A stretch of 64,000 nt of DNA, taken from NCBI GenBank assembly GCA_947685225.1, contig CANTUV010000004.1, forward strand, positions 19,437,001-19,501,000, in the 5' to 3' direction. Made by a program: the position numbers and the translations under genes. The stretch comes from Garcia nutans. Taxonomy: Eukaryota; Streptophyta; Magnoliopsida; Malpighiales; Euphorbiaceae. A model generated the notes under the pieces. It had not been told where the DNA came from. It searched no databases and was given only the letters and a program-made list of their open reading frames with translations. Shown here piece by piece: positions 32,869 through 46,323 of this stretch; the first letter of the stretch is position 1, and each line of letters starts with the position of its first letter.

Positions 32869-35800
32869 ATTTTCTCCCCCTTAAATAATTTCGTCCTCAA
32901 AATTATCCAGTATAGTAATAAATCATCTAAATCATTATTTTACTAAATTACATAATTTCTATTCTCTGCCTTAGGTTCATTCTTAATTTCCTTTTTACCA
33001 TTCCCTAACACATCATTATACTGTCTATTTACTCAAACAGTCACAACAGATTATTATATCTTCAATCGAATTGTCATTAGACAAAATTAATTTATCTCCT
33101 TAATATATATACACCACACACCTATTGCACTCAAGATATCTGATCACTTCATTATCTTATAAAAATACTCTCATCACCTTAAATTCAAATGTTAATAACT
33201 TTTATCTTAACACAATAATTTTACATATCTTCACTTTGATCCTACTCTTTATACAATTACCACATATTAATTTAATATCACCATTATACAACAACAAAAT
33301 CTTATTTCCTTATTAAAATTCATTTTAATTATACTATAACTAACACTTTTCTCTTATAATTATTTGAAACTAATATAACTTAGCTCCTTTCATATGCATA
33401 TACATATCAAAACGCTGTATTATGCACATTATCATATAGCTTGCATATTCTTAATTCAATTACACACATTGAATTTCAATAAATACTTGTAAACTTATTA
33501 CATTTTGGATCAATTGATCTAACTATCACAATATGACCATCACAACTTTATTCTATTCTGACCAACCTTTAGTCTATTTTAAATTCATCAATTTGTTTTC
33601 AATTCATGACCTAGTTCTATTAGATCAAATTTATTCTCAAATTTTAATTCTCTTCGAATTCATCATTATAGATAATATTTACTTCCCCTAGTCTTGTTCA
33701 CTTTAAACGTCACTTTCATCAACTTATTCATTTTATACCACTTTCAAACACATTCAATATAGCTCTTATGCACATTTCATAATTCCTTTCATTTACCCCT
33801 TTTCTCATATTTCTTATAGTTACCATATTTACAAAAATCACTATTCTTACACATCATTTATAGCTTATTATATTTTCACAATTACCTTATGTTTTCTCAC
33901 TATTTATGGTCATAAATAAATTTTTACATAAATTTATGAGTCTAACTATACCAGCCACAAATCTTGCTTGTATCTCATGAAACAAAAACTATCAATTTCA
34001 CTTAATATATTTCACAATTGTATCATCTTAAGTCCCCGTCTGTAGGTTACAAATAAACACCGCCTTCACTATATATATCTATATTTTTTTTTCTCAAATA
34101 GCTCTTATCTTGAAACTACACCCATGTCTTAATGGTCACACTTCCGTGGCATTTTAAATTTACATATAAGTTCTTTAAACTCTTACTACATGAAGAGTTA
34201 ACACATTTCAGCTCTATTTCAAAGCAATTTACTTTTGCTCACTTGATCATCATTAGCCTAACTCATGTTTCAACAATATTATCATTAACATCTCTTATAT
34301 ATACACATTCGTTCATATGCTAATTTACACAATTTCCATTTATTACTCCATTTCTAATCTATCTCTTATAAACATTTTCATTCATATATATATATATGTA
34401 TATATATATATTTCCATTTCCATACTTTCTTCATTATACTTTCCTTTTCCTTACAATCTCTTATTTATACGCATATACTTTAGGCCCCTAAACACTATAC
34501 AATCATCAAGTTCAGTTGTTAAAATAACAATTTCACCGTCCAGCTTTGTTCGGGTCCATTCTCAATCTCAATTCATCATAGACCTAACTCTACGCAGTTC
34601 AAGATCTAATCTCTCTTAGGTCTATTAATACATGCAATATCATTCTCAATATCACCAGACACGTATTTGTATAAGGTAGTAAATACTCAATAACATTTTT
34701 TTTAATCATCCACATACACCTTCGTAAGTCATAATCACAATGTGACTTACTTTACATATTTTCTTATATATCATATTTGTGTTCATAAAAAAAAATCTTA
34801 TCACACAAATCATACAATTATACTCAATTCCTCTTTTACATACAACCTATACAAAGTTAACATTTATCACCTTTCAGAGAACATTATCACTTCTCATTCT
34901 TTTGACATTACTTAGGTTATTCATCAATTCAACATATATATACACTCTGACCACAACATAATTATCATCTTCCTTATTTAATTGCCCATCTCTTAAATAA
35001 GTTTCTTATTATATATTTTGTTTTCTAACACTTCATATAAATCTTATTCACGTTTCCAATGTGACATCTCTCACACACATTTTTTTTTAATTATTATACC
35101 CTTCATATCTATTTTCATCATCTCCAATTCAATTAACTAAAGTAACTCATTTTCACTTGCTTAATCATTTCTCTTTATTTCATAATAAATTTCTATATTG
35201 TCAACCACATTACACCTTAGTTAGTACTTTTATAAATAATATTACTCATTCAAAATTACTTCCATGCTTATTAAACATTAAACTATCAATATTTAAACAA
35301 TCTTCATCAAAATTCTCTTACAACTCTAAATTTCAAGAGCTAACTTTATAAGCATTACCTATATATTAATATAACATCAAAGTACATCACTTTCACAACT
35401 ATGAAAACCCATTTCAAAAATTCAAATTCCACATAATACAACTAACAACATGAACCTCACTAAATTTTATCCTTATCACATTCTCAATCTTAAGATCATA
35501 ACATTTACTTTTAAACAACACTAATTCATTTCCTTACACTAATTAACATCATCCATTTAGATACTTTAATTTTACACACTCAACCTTAAATTATGCATCA
35601 TTGTTCCATAATAAATAATTCACTATCATATATGATTTCACTCTTTGATTTTAATTATGAACTCTTTGTTGAAAATTATTAAAAACTCCATATTCCTTCT
35701 ATACTTATACCCATATGCATATAAATTTTTATAATTTTCTTCATTCATTTGTCTCATAAAATTAATTTATTACTTACTTACACAAAACTACATAACTTCC

Positions 35801-36727
35801 TCAATTTCATGTCAATCTCACTTTTAATTTTTATATTCCTTACCAATTCTTTATAAAAGCTTGTAAACTTTTATCCATGAGCACTTGACACATATATGGA
35901 CTTATATTTAAAGTTTTAGATTTTTCCAAGTTGATTTAATATATTTAAAAATTAAATCTTCCAAAATCAGAGAATCTGTGTCTTTAATAATTTCTCTGGC
36001 AGCACCCGGTTGTCCATTTTTTTCAGGTACCAAACCTTAATAAAACTTTATGAAATTTTAACCATATGTTATAGGAATACATATGATATTTAGTGTAAAT
36101 TTTCATATTTTTCTGGGTGGGTTTGCCATAGTTTTTATATATGTTTCTTAATTTCTACAGATTCTGAGTTTCTGGAACTCCTCCCACAATCTGTGTTCTT
36201 CTACCTTTCTTAATTAGTAATTCATCTTTAAAAATTATGAAATTTTATACATTAGATTCTAAAATATAGAAACACTTTTCATTAAATTTTCAAACTCATC
36301 CAAGATTCCTATATTTATTTTAAAAAAAATTCAACAATATCATTGTGCAGCATACCTATAAAATTTTCTGTAACTCTCATGTCCATTTCTCAAACTTTTT
36401 AATTCATATCATAAATCATTTCATAAAATTTTTTTTCTTAATTCTACTTATTCATCAATTGATTCAACTATGAATCTTAATTTCAAATAGAAGTTCTAAA
36501 AATTCTTAATCCATAAGGTCCAGAATGATACTTCTACTACGCCACTCTGATCTATGCAACCCAGACGCCAACTCAACTCATATCCATTATATCAAATGGA
36601 CATTACCACATCAGGGATCAGATAAATTATCAGTGCCAATGCATGCATCACAATTGAAAATTATTATTTTTTTAAAATTCCAAATTTCTCTCTCTAACAA
36701 CCCACCTAGGTCGAGAACCTCAAGCCT
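32869..36727 (-). other. Internal region of the Tekay-like element without ORFs
   Basis: About 3.9 kb of very AT-rich sequence. No minus-strand frame of 60 codons or more occurs, and no gag, protease, RT or integrase motif is visible on either strand. Plus-strand frames here are short and low-complexity. The size and lack of coding fit a LARD-type non-autonomous element. Confidence 0.7.
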
Positions 36728-36741
36728 AAGCTCTGATACCA
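36728..36741 (-). other. Primer binding site of the Tekay-like element (initiator tRNA-Met type)
   Basis: The minus strand reads TGGTATCAGAGCTT, the standard tRNA-iMet complement of plant LTR elements, seven bases from the LTR end. Confidence 0.9.
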
Positions 36742-39700
36742 AAATAAATGTAACACCCTTATACCTTATATACGTACAATACATATTATCAGCATATGTA
36801 AATACGTATATACGGTATAAAAATATCGCAGACTGATTTAATAAAAAATTTTACATTTCTGTTTTAAGATTTCAAATACTAATATATAAAATAAATAGTA
36901 TATAAATATTCTTTGCTTGTTATAGGAATCCAAAATAAATATTTTATATGAAAATCTCTGTGAAAAATTCGCTAGAGTTTTGTTTGTAATTTGAATGTTT
37001 CCAAAATTCAACAAAACACAACCTGCATAAAAAAAAACACTCCAAATATATTCAATTCACCAATACTTCTCAATTTCTCCGTATTTTCTCAAAATACTTA
37101 TATATAGGTATATTTATATCAACATTACATATAAAATCCCATCTTAAACAAAATTATTCAAATCATTCTTTACAATTTACAATATATGCTTCAAAAACAT
37201 ATCATAACATGTATAATATAAAAAATTTAGATGCTGGCAACTGGCTCTGATCTTGATGTACCCAAAACAACTCTTCAAGCTCAATAAATACAAACCTAGA
37301 CCCGACTAGGTCTAGTAAAACTCTCCATCTCTCCCAAAACGTCCATGACACCTGTGCGACGAATTACAATCGTGCTAAGCCGAAGCCTAGTGGTACAAAC
37401 TTTGATAATAATAAAAATATAAAGTAATGCCAATGCACAATGCATATAGAGGTCACATCATTTCATTTTCTTATATTTTTCAAATATTTCATACTCACAA
37501 CTCATAACATTATATTGCTCAATTGTATCACAATTCATAATTCACATTAAAGCAAAGACAAGCATGGGCCAAAAAAGGATCTAATATGCTATTCAAATTT
37601 CAGAGTTACTGCTTTGGTCCATAATGACACCATGTGTCTAGCCCATAGGCAATATATATATCCATGGATAATGTAACAGGCCCAGTCTCTTGAACCTCAA
37701 CCCGGCTAGACCCTTAGGCCCCAATATCTTGGTCCTCAACCCGGCTAGACTGTTACGGTTTTTGAGGCTCATGACCCAGTCTTTTCACCCCAAAAACATC
37801 ATATTTATCATTTATCAGCTGGGCTCGGCTTACGACCCGGTCTTTTCACCTGCCTAGCAATTCATAGGCATGCCGCCAAACCCAGAACTCTGAAAATTGA
37901 ATAACATACTAGGCACACAATTTATTCATTTATCTCATTATCAAATACTTTCACAATTCATTTCTCATTTTATTTCTCATAATCAAACTAGGCTCATTGC
38001 CTTATTTTCACATTTTTTTTTTCATTTTCTCATTTTTCTCATTTTTCTCATTTTTTTCTCATTTTTATCCATATTAACTCATTTCATTATTCCACATATC
38101 TCATTTTTGCATTCACAACACATTACCCAATTACTTTGGGCATTTTTCATATAATATGCATATTTCACACTTTACACAATTTAGCCATTATCAATGGCTT
38201 TTCACAATGCATTTAACACATATATGACATTACAAATGTCATAGCACATTATTCATACTCAATCAATGAACCAAGTAGCTTAACACATTTTTCAACCAAA
38301 ATGTGTTAAGTCCAAATGTCATGCAAATATAAACATTATACTCAAAGTTTGTACATACCTCTACTAGTAACCCAAAGCAAGCTTAATACAACCTCCAATC
38401 CTATCATTCCAACTTGCCCTTCACCACTTGGATGAAGCAAATCAACCTCCCTCAATGCCTATACCAAATGTGATCATACATAATCATTTAATATCATATT
38501 CTAAGGTATTCTCAACATCAAACCATAATTAAACATCACTCTAAACCAAATCCCAAAATTAAGCTTCACCTCACTTTAACTTTGAAAAACCATATCAAGC
38601 CATTTAAATTAGTGTTTTAAGTTTATTAATATCATTAGAAGCATATTTTAATACATTTGAACCATTCACATTATAAAAATACACTCTTATATACAAAACC
38701 ATAAAATGGCATAACCTTCCCCCATTGAAGGTTTTCCATTCCAACACAATCCATTACTCATTTCAAGCTTACATTCATCACTTTTAATACTAATCAACAT
38801 GCTTAAACAAATAAAATCACACAATTCATCCACTTTGGAAAATCACTTTTCCAAAACCCTAAATCTCCACTTCCATTCTCAAACTCCAACCAAACACAAC
38901 CAAATCCAATATTTGACTTTAAAATACTTGTTTATGTAACAAAACAACTCATTTGGAATCAATTTACACAATTAAAAATCATGATTTCAAAATCCCAAAA
39001 ATTACATAACCCTAAATTCTCTTTCTTCACCAATCTTACCCAAACTCAACCATTTCTTTAATCCAACCTTAAAATCATTGTTAATCACTTAAAATAACTT
39101 CATATATACCCAAATAGACAATTAAATCTTAGAACTTTAAAAACCCAAAACAAACATAATCACAATTCCTATGAAATCCAAAGAAAGAATTTGGGAACTT
39201 ACTAATTTTGGTGAAATCACCAAAAATCCACTTTAAACTTGTTGAATCCTTCAATTTGTGGAGTATGGAAGATCAAAATTCATGAATTCAATAGCTATGG
39301 TGGCCGGCGCTTGATGGAGAAGAAGAAGAAGATAAAAACTTTTAAATTTTCTTTTTCTTTTCATCTTTTATTTTTAACCATGTATATATATATTAAAATA
39401 ATTTAATAATTAATTATATAATTATTTATTTAATAAATTAAAAGTCATAAATTTCCTCTTCCATTCAAAAATAATTTATTTTTGAATTATTTTATAAATT
39501 TTAAATTTCTAAGATTTAATTGCTAAAATACCCTTTTACTTTGACTTTTCTTTTAAAAAGTGTTGACTTTTATATGTTATGTATATTTTACATATATATC
39601 ACATATATTATCCACTTTTTCATTTAAAACCCCTTCATTTTTTTTATTAAAATCATTAATTTAATTTATCCATTTAAATTATAATTTATTTTATCAAATT

Positions 39701-41447
39701 TCCAAAAATTAGCACTTTTCAAAAATTTTAGGATATTACACATATGCACAAGTAATATGTATCTTATATATACATCAAATGTACCTTATGTGTGTATTAA
39801 ATATTAAGTATGTAATGTATTAATCCAACATATACAATTAATATACCATATGTATATGTTATGTATACTCTATATATATATTGAGTATATTCAATTTATC
39901 TCTCCAAATACTTATTTAATTTCTCCAAAATCACAGATGTTACATAAACTCTCTCCCCGAGAAACCAGCCACTAGACACTGGGCCAACAATAATTCGGTG
40001 AGAATGTTGGAAAGACAGTGCAGCCCTCATCAAAGGAGACCAGTTTACTCGCTCTGCTGGGCTCCACTAGGCCAAATTCACTTGCGAAATAACATAAGGT
40101 AAATAAAACTTTCACATAAAATTTAAAGCATACTAATATTATTTTACCTGGTCCCAGGTTAAGCGGCTCAACACATAGTGGTGAGTATGCACATGATAAG
40201 AGCCAGGAACGTCCACACGATCGGACAACCAGAAATTTAATCTCGGATACCCGACTCTCTCTCGGGAAATACCGGGTACCCTCACAAGGTTATGTTCATA
40301 TGCCCATACCTACAACAATGATCGTAAAGATCAAATTCAAGCAAGAAAAAAAGTGGAAGTAACATTGGTGAAGGAAAAGAATACCTCGACAACCGCCATC
40401 AAGTCGACAAAAGACTTCTTGTTTCGGCAAATCTTATCAAGACCATGATAAAGACACACGAGACCAGCTTCACCCCAAACAGAAGATGGTACCATTTTGA
40501 GATAAGAAAGGGCAATCAACACTGACAAGTGAATGGAGGATTCAGTGCTGCCTAAGATGGTCGATCCGAGCAGATATAATAAAAATCCTCAAGCATACTG
40601 TTTGGCCATGTCTCTGCCAACTCGTCCTTCGTAGTTCATCCAATAACTACGAATTGGCTCGATTTTTATCTTAAAAGGCCCTTTATATGATGGTTCCATA
40701 CCAATTAATTCCTGAATTTCTTCAAATGTTAAAATATCGTTGGTCAGGGGAACCGGAGAACCATCATATATAAGGCCGGTAATGGCAGTAAAATCGACCG
40801 GACCAATTGTCATCTCTCCAATGGGCAAGTGAAAAGTGTGGGTTGTATCCAGCCATCACTCTGCAAGCGCCTGGACTACGCTCCGGTCTATCTAATATTC
40901 CTCGGATGGCAATTGTAAGATGAACTGCTCAAAGCCGCAATCTCGAATAATCCGCCTTACCCGAGAAGGCACTACATCATACCATTGTCGGGCTTTGTAA
41001 ATACACCCTCCAGCCCAAACGACGCAACGATCATGCTAACATAGACCTAGGTAAGTTAATACCAGGTAAGTACATATTATTCTATCTACTTAAATTAATT
41101 TATTTTTCACAATAATAAATAATAACAACAAAGTATAAAAATATATATGACAAAAAAAACAAAAAAAACAAAAAAAAAAGAAAGAAAAGAGCGCGAAACA
41201 GAAAGACAAAAAAAAAATAATTACCTCGCTCTTTGGATTGGAACTGCGATGGAGCAGCATCCCGGCCAGTATATCTAAATTTCCATCTTCATGATGCCAA
41301 ATAAACTCCAATAACTCGGCATTAAAATGAGTCCCTCACCTCGAAGCATGCATTGTTTTTGAAAAATATATGCTAAAATTGAAAAGAAATTTGAGAGAAT
41401 TACGAAATTGAAATTGAAATTGTGAAATGAAATGAAGGAATGGTGGC

Positions 41448-41455
41448 TTTTTATA
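41448..41455 (-). promoter_or_regulatory. TATA box of the antisense PMD gene in Tat-X
   Basis: TATAAAAA on the minus strand, about 95 bp before the ATG at 41353. The equivalent box in Tat-C (58176-58183) is 93-100 bp before its ATG, with the same flanks (CTCTATAAAAAGCCA). Confidence 0.65.
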
Positions 41456-41495
41456 GAGGAATGGCAAGCAAAAAAACAAAATTTAAAACTGTTCA

Positions 41496-41700
41496 TGAAT
41501 AGTAATTTTTACTATTCATGAATAGTAAAAATAGTAAATTTTACTATTTATAAATAGTAACTTCACTATTGATGAATAGTATATTTTACTATTCATAAAT
41601 AGTATTATTATTAATGAATAGTGAAAGTACTATTTCCAATAGTAAATAGTATATGAACAGTGACTGCACAGTAAATAAATAGTAAATTCAATTATTCACT
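41496..41700. repeat. ACTATTCATGAATAGT palindrome array, Tat-X
   Basis: A run of ACTATT and AATAGT blocks forms perfect or near-perfect palindromes (ACTATTCATGAATAGT), upstream of the antisense TATA box. The counterpart in Tat-C is 57890-58145. Confidence 0.8.
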
Positions 41701-41802
41701 TTAATCATTCAAATAATTGCGGGTATATAAATATTTTTACACCCAGGGGCAATAAGAAGACATATGCATAAAAATTAGCCAAACTTTTTGAAATAAAAAA
41801 TT

Positions 41803-42225
41803 ATTAGCTCGGGTCCAGAACCCAAATTTTCCTTAGGTCCAGAACCTAAAATTATCTTTGAGTCCAGAACTCGAACCGGGTCCAGAACGTAAATCTTCCT
41901 CAGGTCCAGAACCTAGAATTATCCTTGAGTCCAGAACTCGAACCGGGTCCAGAACCCAAAATTTTCCTTAGGTCCAGAACCTAGAATTATTTCTAAGTCC
42001 CGAACTTAGCTTGGGTCCAGAACCCAAATTTTTCTTAGGTCCAGAACCTAGAATTATCCTTGAGTCCAGAACTCGAACAGGGTCCAAATCCAAATTTTCC
42101 TTAGGTCCAGAACCTAGAATTTGTTTCTAAGTCCAGAACTTAGCTCGGGTCTAGAACCCAAATTTTTCTTAGGTCAAAAACCTAGAATTATCCTTGAGTC
42201 CAGAACTCGAACCGGGTCTAGAACC
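41803..42225. repeat. Hairpin array type 1 (CCAGA core), Tat-X
   Basis: About 15 units with CCAGA between arms that change together: GGGT/ACCC, TAGGT/ACCTA, GAGT/ACTC, AAGT/ACTT. They follow one another in a loose cycle at a spacing of roughly 26-30 bp. The equivalent array of Tat-C is at 57280-57775. Confidence 0.85.
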
Positions 42226-42297
42226 CAAAGCTCCACCATCTCAAAAATCAAGTCTTATTGCTTTTCATTCTCTTTCACTAAAGTTTCAGATCGTTCA

Positions 42298-42311
42298 AGC
42301 AAGGGGCAAAC
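42298..42311 (+). other. Tat-X polypurine tract
   Basis: AGCAAGGGGCAAAC directly precedes the 3' LTR start. Tat-C has GCAGGGGGCAAAC in the same place. It primes plus-strand DNA synthesis. Confidence 0.75.
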
Positions 42312-43124
42312 TATAGACCCTTAATTTTTGACCCATTCCAACCCAATATATTTTGTTTAGTCCAAAATAATTTTTGTGTTGTCTAATATATTTTAATTGG
42401 TCCAAAATAATTTTTTTTTATCTTAATTAAATAATTTTTGCTTTATTATCAAATTTTTATTAATAAAAAATAAAAATCAAAAAATATAAATATAAATCGG
42501 CGACGGAAAAATCAGCGACGAAAAAATCGTCGCCGAAAATTCCAGCGGGCTTGGCCGTGGGTCATTTCGCCTGTAGGAGTTTCCTGCGGGCGAAATGGCC
42601 CACAGGCCTATTCCCCACCCACTGCCGCAGCCAACTGCGGCAGATTTTTTTCGCCAGCACAATTTTTTCTGCAGCAAATTTTTTTCCCAGAGCAATTTTT
42701 CCGCAGTAGTTTTTTTTCGCCAGCACAATTTTTCCGCAGTAATTTTTTTTCTCCAGCGAAATTTTCTGACGCAAATTTTCCAAAACCTAATACAATTAGG
42801 TTTCAGTTTTCTTTTCTTATTAAATATGGTATGTCGTGAGTAACTAGGAAAAATCAATAAAAAAACCTCTATAAATAACAACACAAAAGGGAGGAAAAGT
42901 AATCAAAAATTGGAGGACGAAATTGGAGATTTTGAAACCGAATCCGTGAAGGAAAGTAGTGGAACCAAGCTGATTTTTGGGGAGCCAAAAATCAATTCAG
43001 CAATTCATCAAAGGTATCAACTACCTTTGATTTGGTTGATCCAAGAAGCAATTTTGGTGCAACCCCACGAAGAAGGTTTGAATTCTAAATTCTTTTTGTT
43101 TTTTTGTTTACACACTACAAAAAA

Positions 43125-43510
43125 ACACGCTATCTGCGACGGACAGAATCCGTCGCAGATCCGTCGCAAATCAAGTTTTGCGATCGATCTGCGACCGATA
43201 CGATCCGTTAATAAAAAAGGCGTCGCAATTTTCAATTTGCGACCGGCCGTCGCAGATTGCGACGGATTTACAACCACTCGGCGGTTGCAAATCTCGCGCT
43301 TAAATTTTCGAGGGTAAAGGGCAGCCGTCGCAGATTTCGTCGCAGATTTCGTCGCAGATTTCCGTCGCAGATTCCGTCACAGATTTCCGTCGCAAATTCA
43401 TTGCAGATTCCGTCGCAGATTGCCGTCACAGATTCCGTCGCAGATTGTCGTCGCAGTGTCTGTCGCAGATTCCGTCATAGATTTCAAATATCCGTCGCAG
43501 ATTCGTAGCA
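43125..43510. repeat. CACTA left subterminal repeats
   Basis: About 20 copies of (T)CCGTCGCAGAT and its complement TGCGACGGA, many in direct tandem at 43325-43500. Such arrays bind transposase in characterised CACTA elements. Confidence 0.85.
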
Positions 43511-43862
43511 AATCCGTAGTAATTTAATATTGATTTTTATTGGAACTATTTGTATTATCAATTAATTTTATGAGAACTTTATAAATACATTTGAAACATT
43601 TAAACACAATCTAAAAAAATACTAATTACATTGATAAAAATAATTCTTTTATTAATCTTCAATAAAATAAAATATTTTACAATTTAACTATACAAGTGTT
43701 AAGAACACTACTATAAATAATCTATCTTGAAAATAACAATATAGATCTTCAATTATCATTTTCCATTGAATCATGACTTGCAACATCATTATTAACCTGC
43801 AAATAATATTAAAAAGAGTAAATGAAAAGAATAATATGATACATGTTAACAAAGTAATACTA

Positions 43863-44024
43863 ACCGTGGTGTGTAGGCTTTTTCATTCAACTCGTGTAGC
43901 TGCTCAGGAATTTTGTATATACACAAGCTATTTGTCGTCGGGTGCATGTAAACGTGCTCTCTTTGCATTGACTTTGCTAATTTATTCACATCAACTATTG
44001 TCTGAATCGCTGGCGCCGTTGCCT
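43863..44024 (-). pseudogene. Captured fragment of a DUF247 (UPF0481) gene
   Basis: The minus strand is open for 54 codons from a TTGTAG acceptor-like site. It contains the DUF247 N-terminal signature: SLCIYKIPEQLHELNEKAYTP, which aligns with the family pattern C-I-Y-K-V-P..L..N..AYTP. Sequence identity ends at the expected point of the first conserved block. DUF247 proteins are plant membrane-associated proteins of mostly unknown function. Only the start of the domain is present and no promoter is seen, so it is a passenger. Confidence 0.7.
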
Positions 44025-44449
44025 ACAACCAGAAGAAATAGATATTTTATTTTATTTTATTACTGATTATGCATCAATATACATTTTTGAAAACTGACTC
44101 TGTATCTTATATCAATTGCATTTGAGAAATGCCATTTACATGATGAGTCAATTTGTCAATACTGCGAGTATAGATTTGGTCTAAATTGAAGTGTCCAAGG
44201 AAAGTACCCCTGTTTAGAGACTAAGAAACACCATTTATGAATGAATATGAATCAACAAAAGAAGCAACGACCAGTTCAAACTTCAGAAGTGTCCGCATCA
44301 ATATGATTTGGTCTAAAGCAACACTTCAGAAGAACACTTGCTAGAGTACATGAATATGACATTTCAAAGTAAAGCCAATGACAAAATGACATCACAAATT
44401 TAAAATCAAGAAGTTAATCACTAACAACTGAAGTGTCCGCATGATGCCA

Positions 44450-46320
44450 GCTGATGCTGCCATATACAGAATTTGGAAGGTGTTCAACTGTCTTCTCAAA
44501 AGATAGCTTTGACTCTTTGTTGACCTCAATACACTTAACAGATATGGAGAGCAATAATTCCAATACTACAATTAAATTTCCATTAATTCAACATAAAAGG
44601 CCCTAGAGCATTTAGAATAAATAAACATAAGTATTGCCTGCATTTTCTAGTGGCAGCCAACGATAACCCAATCACACCAGCTCCTGCATATAAATTGGCA
44701 ACAGATGCTCCATAAGGAACATATTTTTGTAACTTTCGCAGCAAAGCATCAAAAGCCTGAAAAGAAGCATGGTTAAGAATAAAACAAAGCCTGACATGTG
44801 ATGCAATAAAACAATGAAATCGGTGATTGCAATCCCAAATAAGAAGAGAACTTGTCAAATTAGATGTTTGTCTTACCCATGTATTTGCTTGTCCGAAACT
44901 GGATGGAGCCAAAGATATATCGATCCCTCCAACATGTTCCCAGAAGTCTCTGTCTCCTAAAAGATGTCTCCACCTATTCCCAAAAAGAATCTGCATCATT
45001 GTAGAGATAATCTAAGTTTCAAATAAAAAATGCTTTAGAACATAAGAGCTGACAAATTCTTGTCAGTTATTCAACAGGATAATGTGACTGTTATGTAGAG
45101 TTAGCACTATTGCATAATTCAATTTCTATGTCACAGTTTGTTCCCAAACCGAGAATCCGAAAAAATTTGAAGTATTTTTCATGAAGAAAATATGGAAGTT
45201 TTAATTGCATTGTTCTTACAATTGGGCATCTTATAATCTAATAACACAGAAATAGATACTATGCTTCTATCATTTTTTTGATCAATAAGCACTTCTCATG
45301 CAAGAAAGCATGCACCAAATTATTATATTCTATTTATCCATAAAAGAACTTTCAACTCACATTGCTAGTTGATGTCTGAAAGTTAGCCCATATAGAGTGA
45401 ATGAAATGTGCATCACTTTATACTCCACCATTTATCTCCACAAGTACTGTGAAACATGGTAATTTGCAATCAAATATGTTATTTAAATAGAATGATAGTG
45501 TTGAGAAAGTAATGCAAAAACTGTGAGCTCACATTAGCCAAGGCATTTAATTTGCCAACGTTAGGAGAGTTCTCATTTCTTGAATTCCAAACTAAAGAAA
45601 CTTGTACTTTACCTATAATAAAAGATTAAAGAAAGTAGATTATTTAGTTATGGCAATTTTAAGCAGATCAAAATCATACAGTCTATAAAAGCAATGCAGA
45701 AAATAAAATCATAAGCTAAGAGAACAACCATTTTTATATCTTTCCAATGCAGGAAGAGAAATATTGTAATTTGTCACAGCCATCTGCGGGATAATCATCA
45801 TTCCAAAAACACACAATAATCAAAATTACACAGAATTCTACAATCAAGGATTGATGAACCCAACTATCTTATTTTGATAATGATAGATAACTGCATTAAT
45901 CACCTGAACATATCGTAAATCACCCGTCCCCTGATCTTCATCGTATGGCTCAACATTCAATTCAGTAATGCCTAAGATCAGTCCAAAGGAGAACAATATA
46001 ATTCAAAAATTAAACACCAACTTCAAAACAAATAAGGAATTCTATACATTGTATACAAAAGTAAATACTATGAATAAGAAATAGACCTTGTCTAAGTAAT
46101 TCAACAGCAGCATTAATACTTGGGTGGTGAGCTGCACAAACCACAAACCACAAAAAAAAAAAATAATAAATAAACACAAGAATTTAAACCGACTAAGATT
46201 TAACATTAATTCATTTCCAACTTAAAAAGGGAGAAACTGCAGCACGGACCTTTACAATGGGGAATGTCTACTACATTATGAGTGCCTTCTTGGTAAAGCC
46301 CAATCAGAGGGTTAACTGAG
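44450..46320 (-). pseudogene. Captured RumA/TrmA-like RNA (uracil-5-)methyltransferase gene fragment, at least eight exons
   Basis: Minus-strand exons with intact-looking borders: about 46320-46251 (NPLIGLYQEGTHNVVDIPHC), 46131-46087, 45969-45904, 45785-45730, 45613-45545, about 45430-45361, 44999-44881 (GNRWRHLLGDRDFWEHVGG), 44760-44640 (the SAM-binding NLYAGAGVIGLSL) and 44570-44455. Order and sequence fit plant RumA-like SAM-dependent RNA methyltransferases. The N-terminal part and the C-terminal catalytic DPPRKG segment are missing. Introns are kept, so the capture was from genomic DNA. It is a transduplicated pseudogene; a host copy should exist elsewhere. Confidence 0.85.
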
Positions 46321-46323
46321 GAA

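Larger units (their letters stand above)
31853..39944 (-). mobile_element. Tekay-like LTR element with no coding capacity, inserted in the antisense PMD gene
   Basis: The 8092-bp insertion is flanked by TAAAC (31848-31852 and 39945-39949). Orientation is minus: 5' LTR 39944-36749 (3196 bp, TGTAACATCTGTG to AAGGGTGTTACA), PBS at 36741-36728, internal region, purine tract AAGGGGGAGAAAA (about 32871-32886), 3' LTR from about 32868. The 3' LTR keeps only the first ~530 bp (32334-32868 matches 39421-39944). The rest is replaced by two 240-bp tandem units. Confidence 0.85.
30475..41353 (-). pseudogene. Antisense gene 1 of Tat-X: plant mobile domain (PMD) protein, six exons, split by a retrotransposon
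   Basis: Exons on the minus strand: E1 41353-41225, E2 41035-40385, E3 40309-40148, E4 40081-39945 continued at 31847-31569 after the inserted element (one TSD copy counted), E5 about 31068-30952, E6 about 30872-30475. E1-E3 are 129, 651 and 162 nt, all multiples of three with phase-0 GT/AG introns. E2 holds the PMD core (THTFHLPIGEMTIGPVDF), and VWGEAGLVCLYHGLD then VWAYEH in E3 follow the family pattern. E6 encodes a short coiled coil (MLEEKNRKL) and Gly/Ala/Ser-rich repeats ending DLPPPS. Broken by stops in E1, E2, E4 and E6, a damaged E4 acceptor and the insertion. PMD proteins occur in plant MULEs, gypsy elements and domesticated MAIN/MAIL1 genes; the role in this element is unknown. Confidence 0.8.

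Noticed and set aside
32900..36840. Short plus-strand frames rich in Ile, Leu, Phe and Ser
   Set aside because: They are low-complexity translations of AT-rich sequence on the strand opposite to the element, without motifs.
42495..42884. Frames with repeated Lys-Lys and Cys-Gly-Lys units in the Tat-X LTR (also 56723-57026)
   Set aside because: They come from GC-rich tandem LTR repeats in U3, occur on both strands, and are not conserved as protein between the two LTRs.
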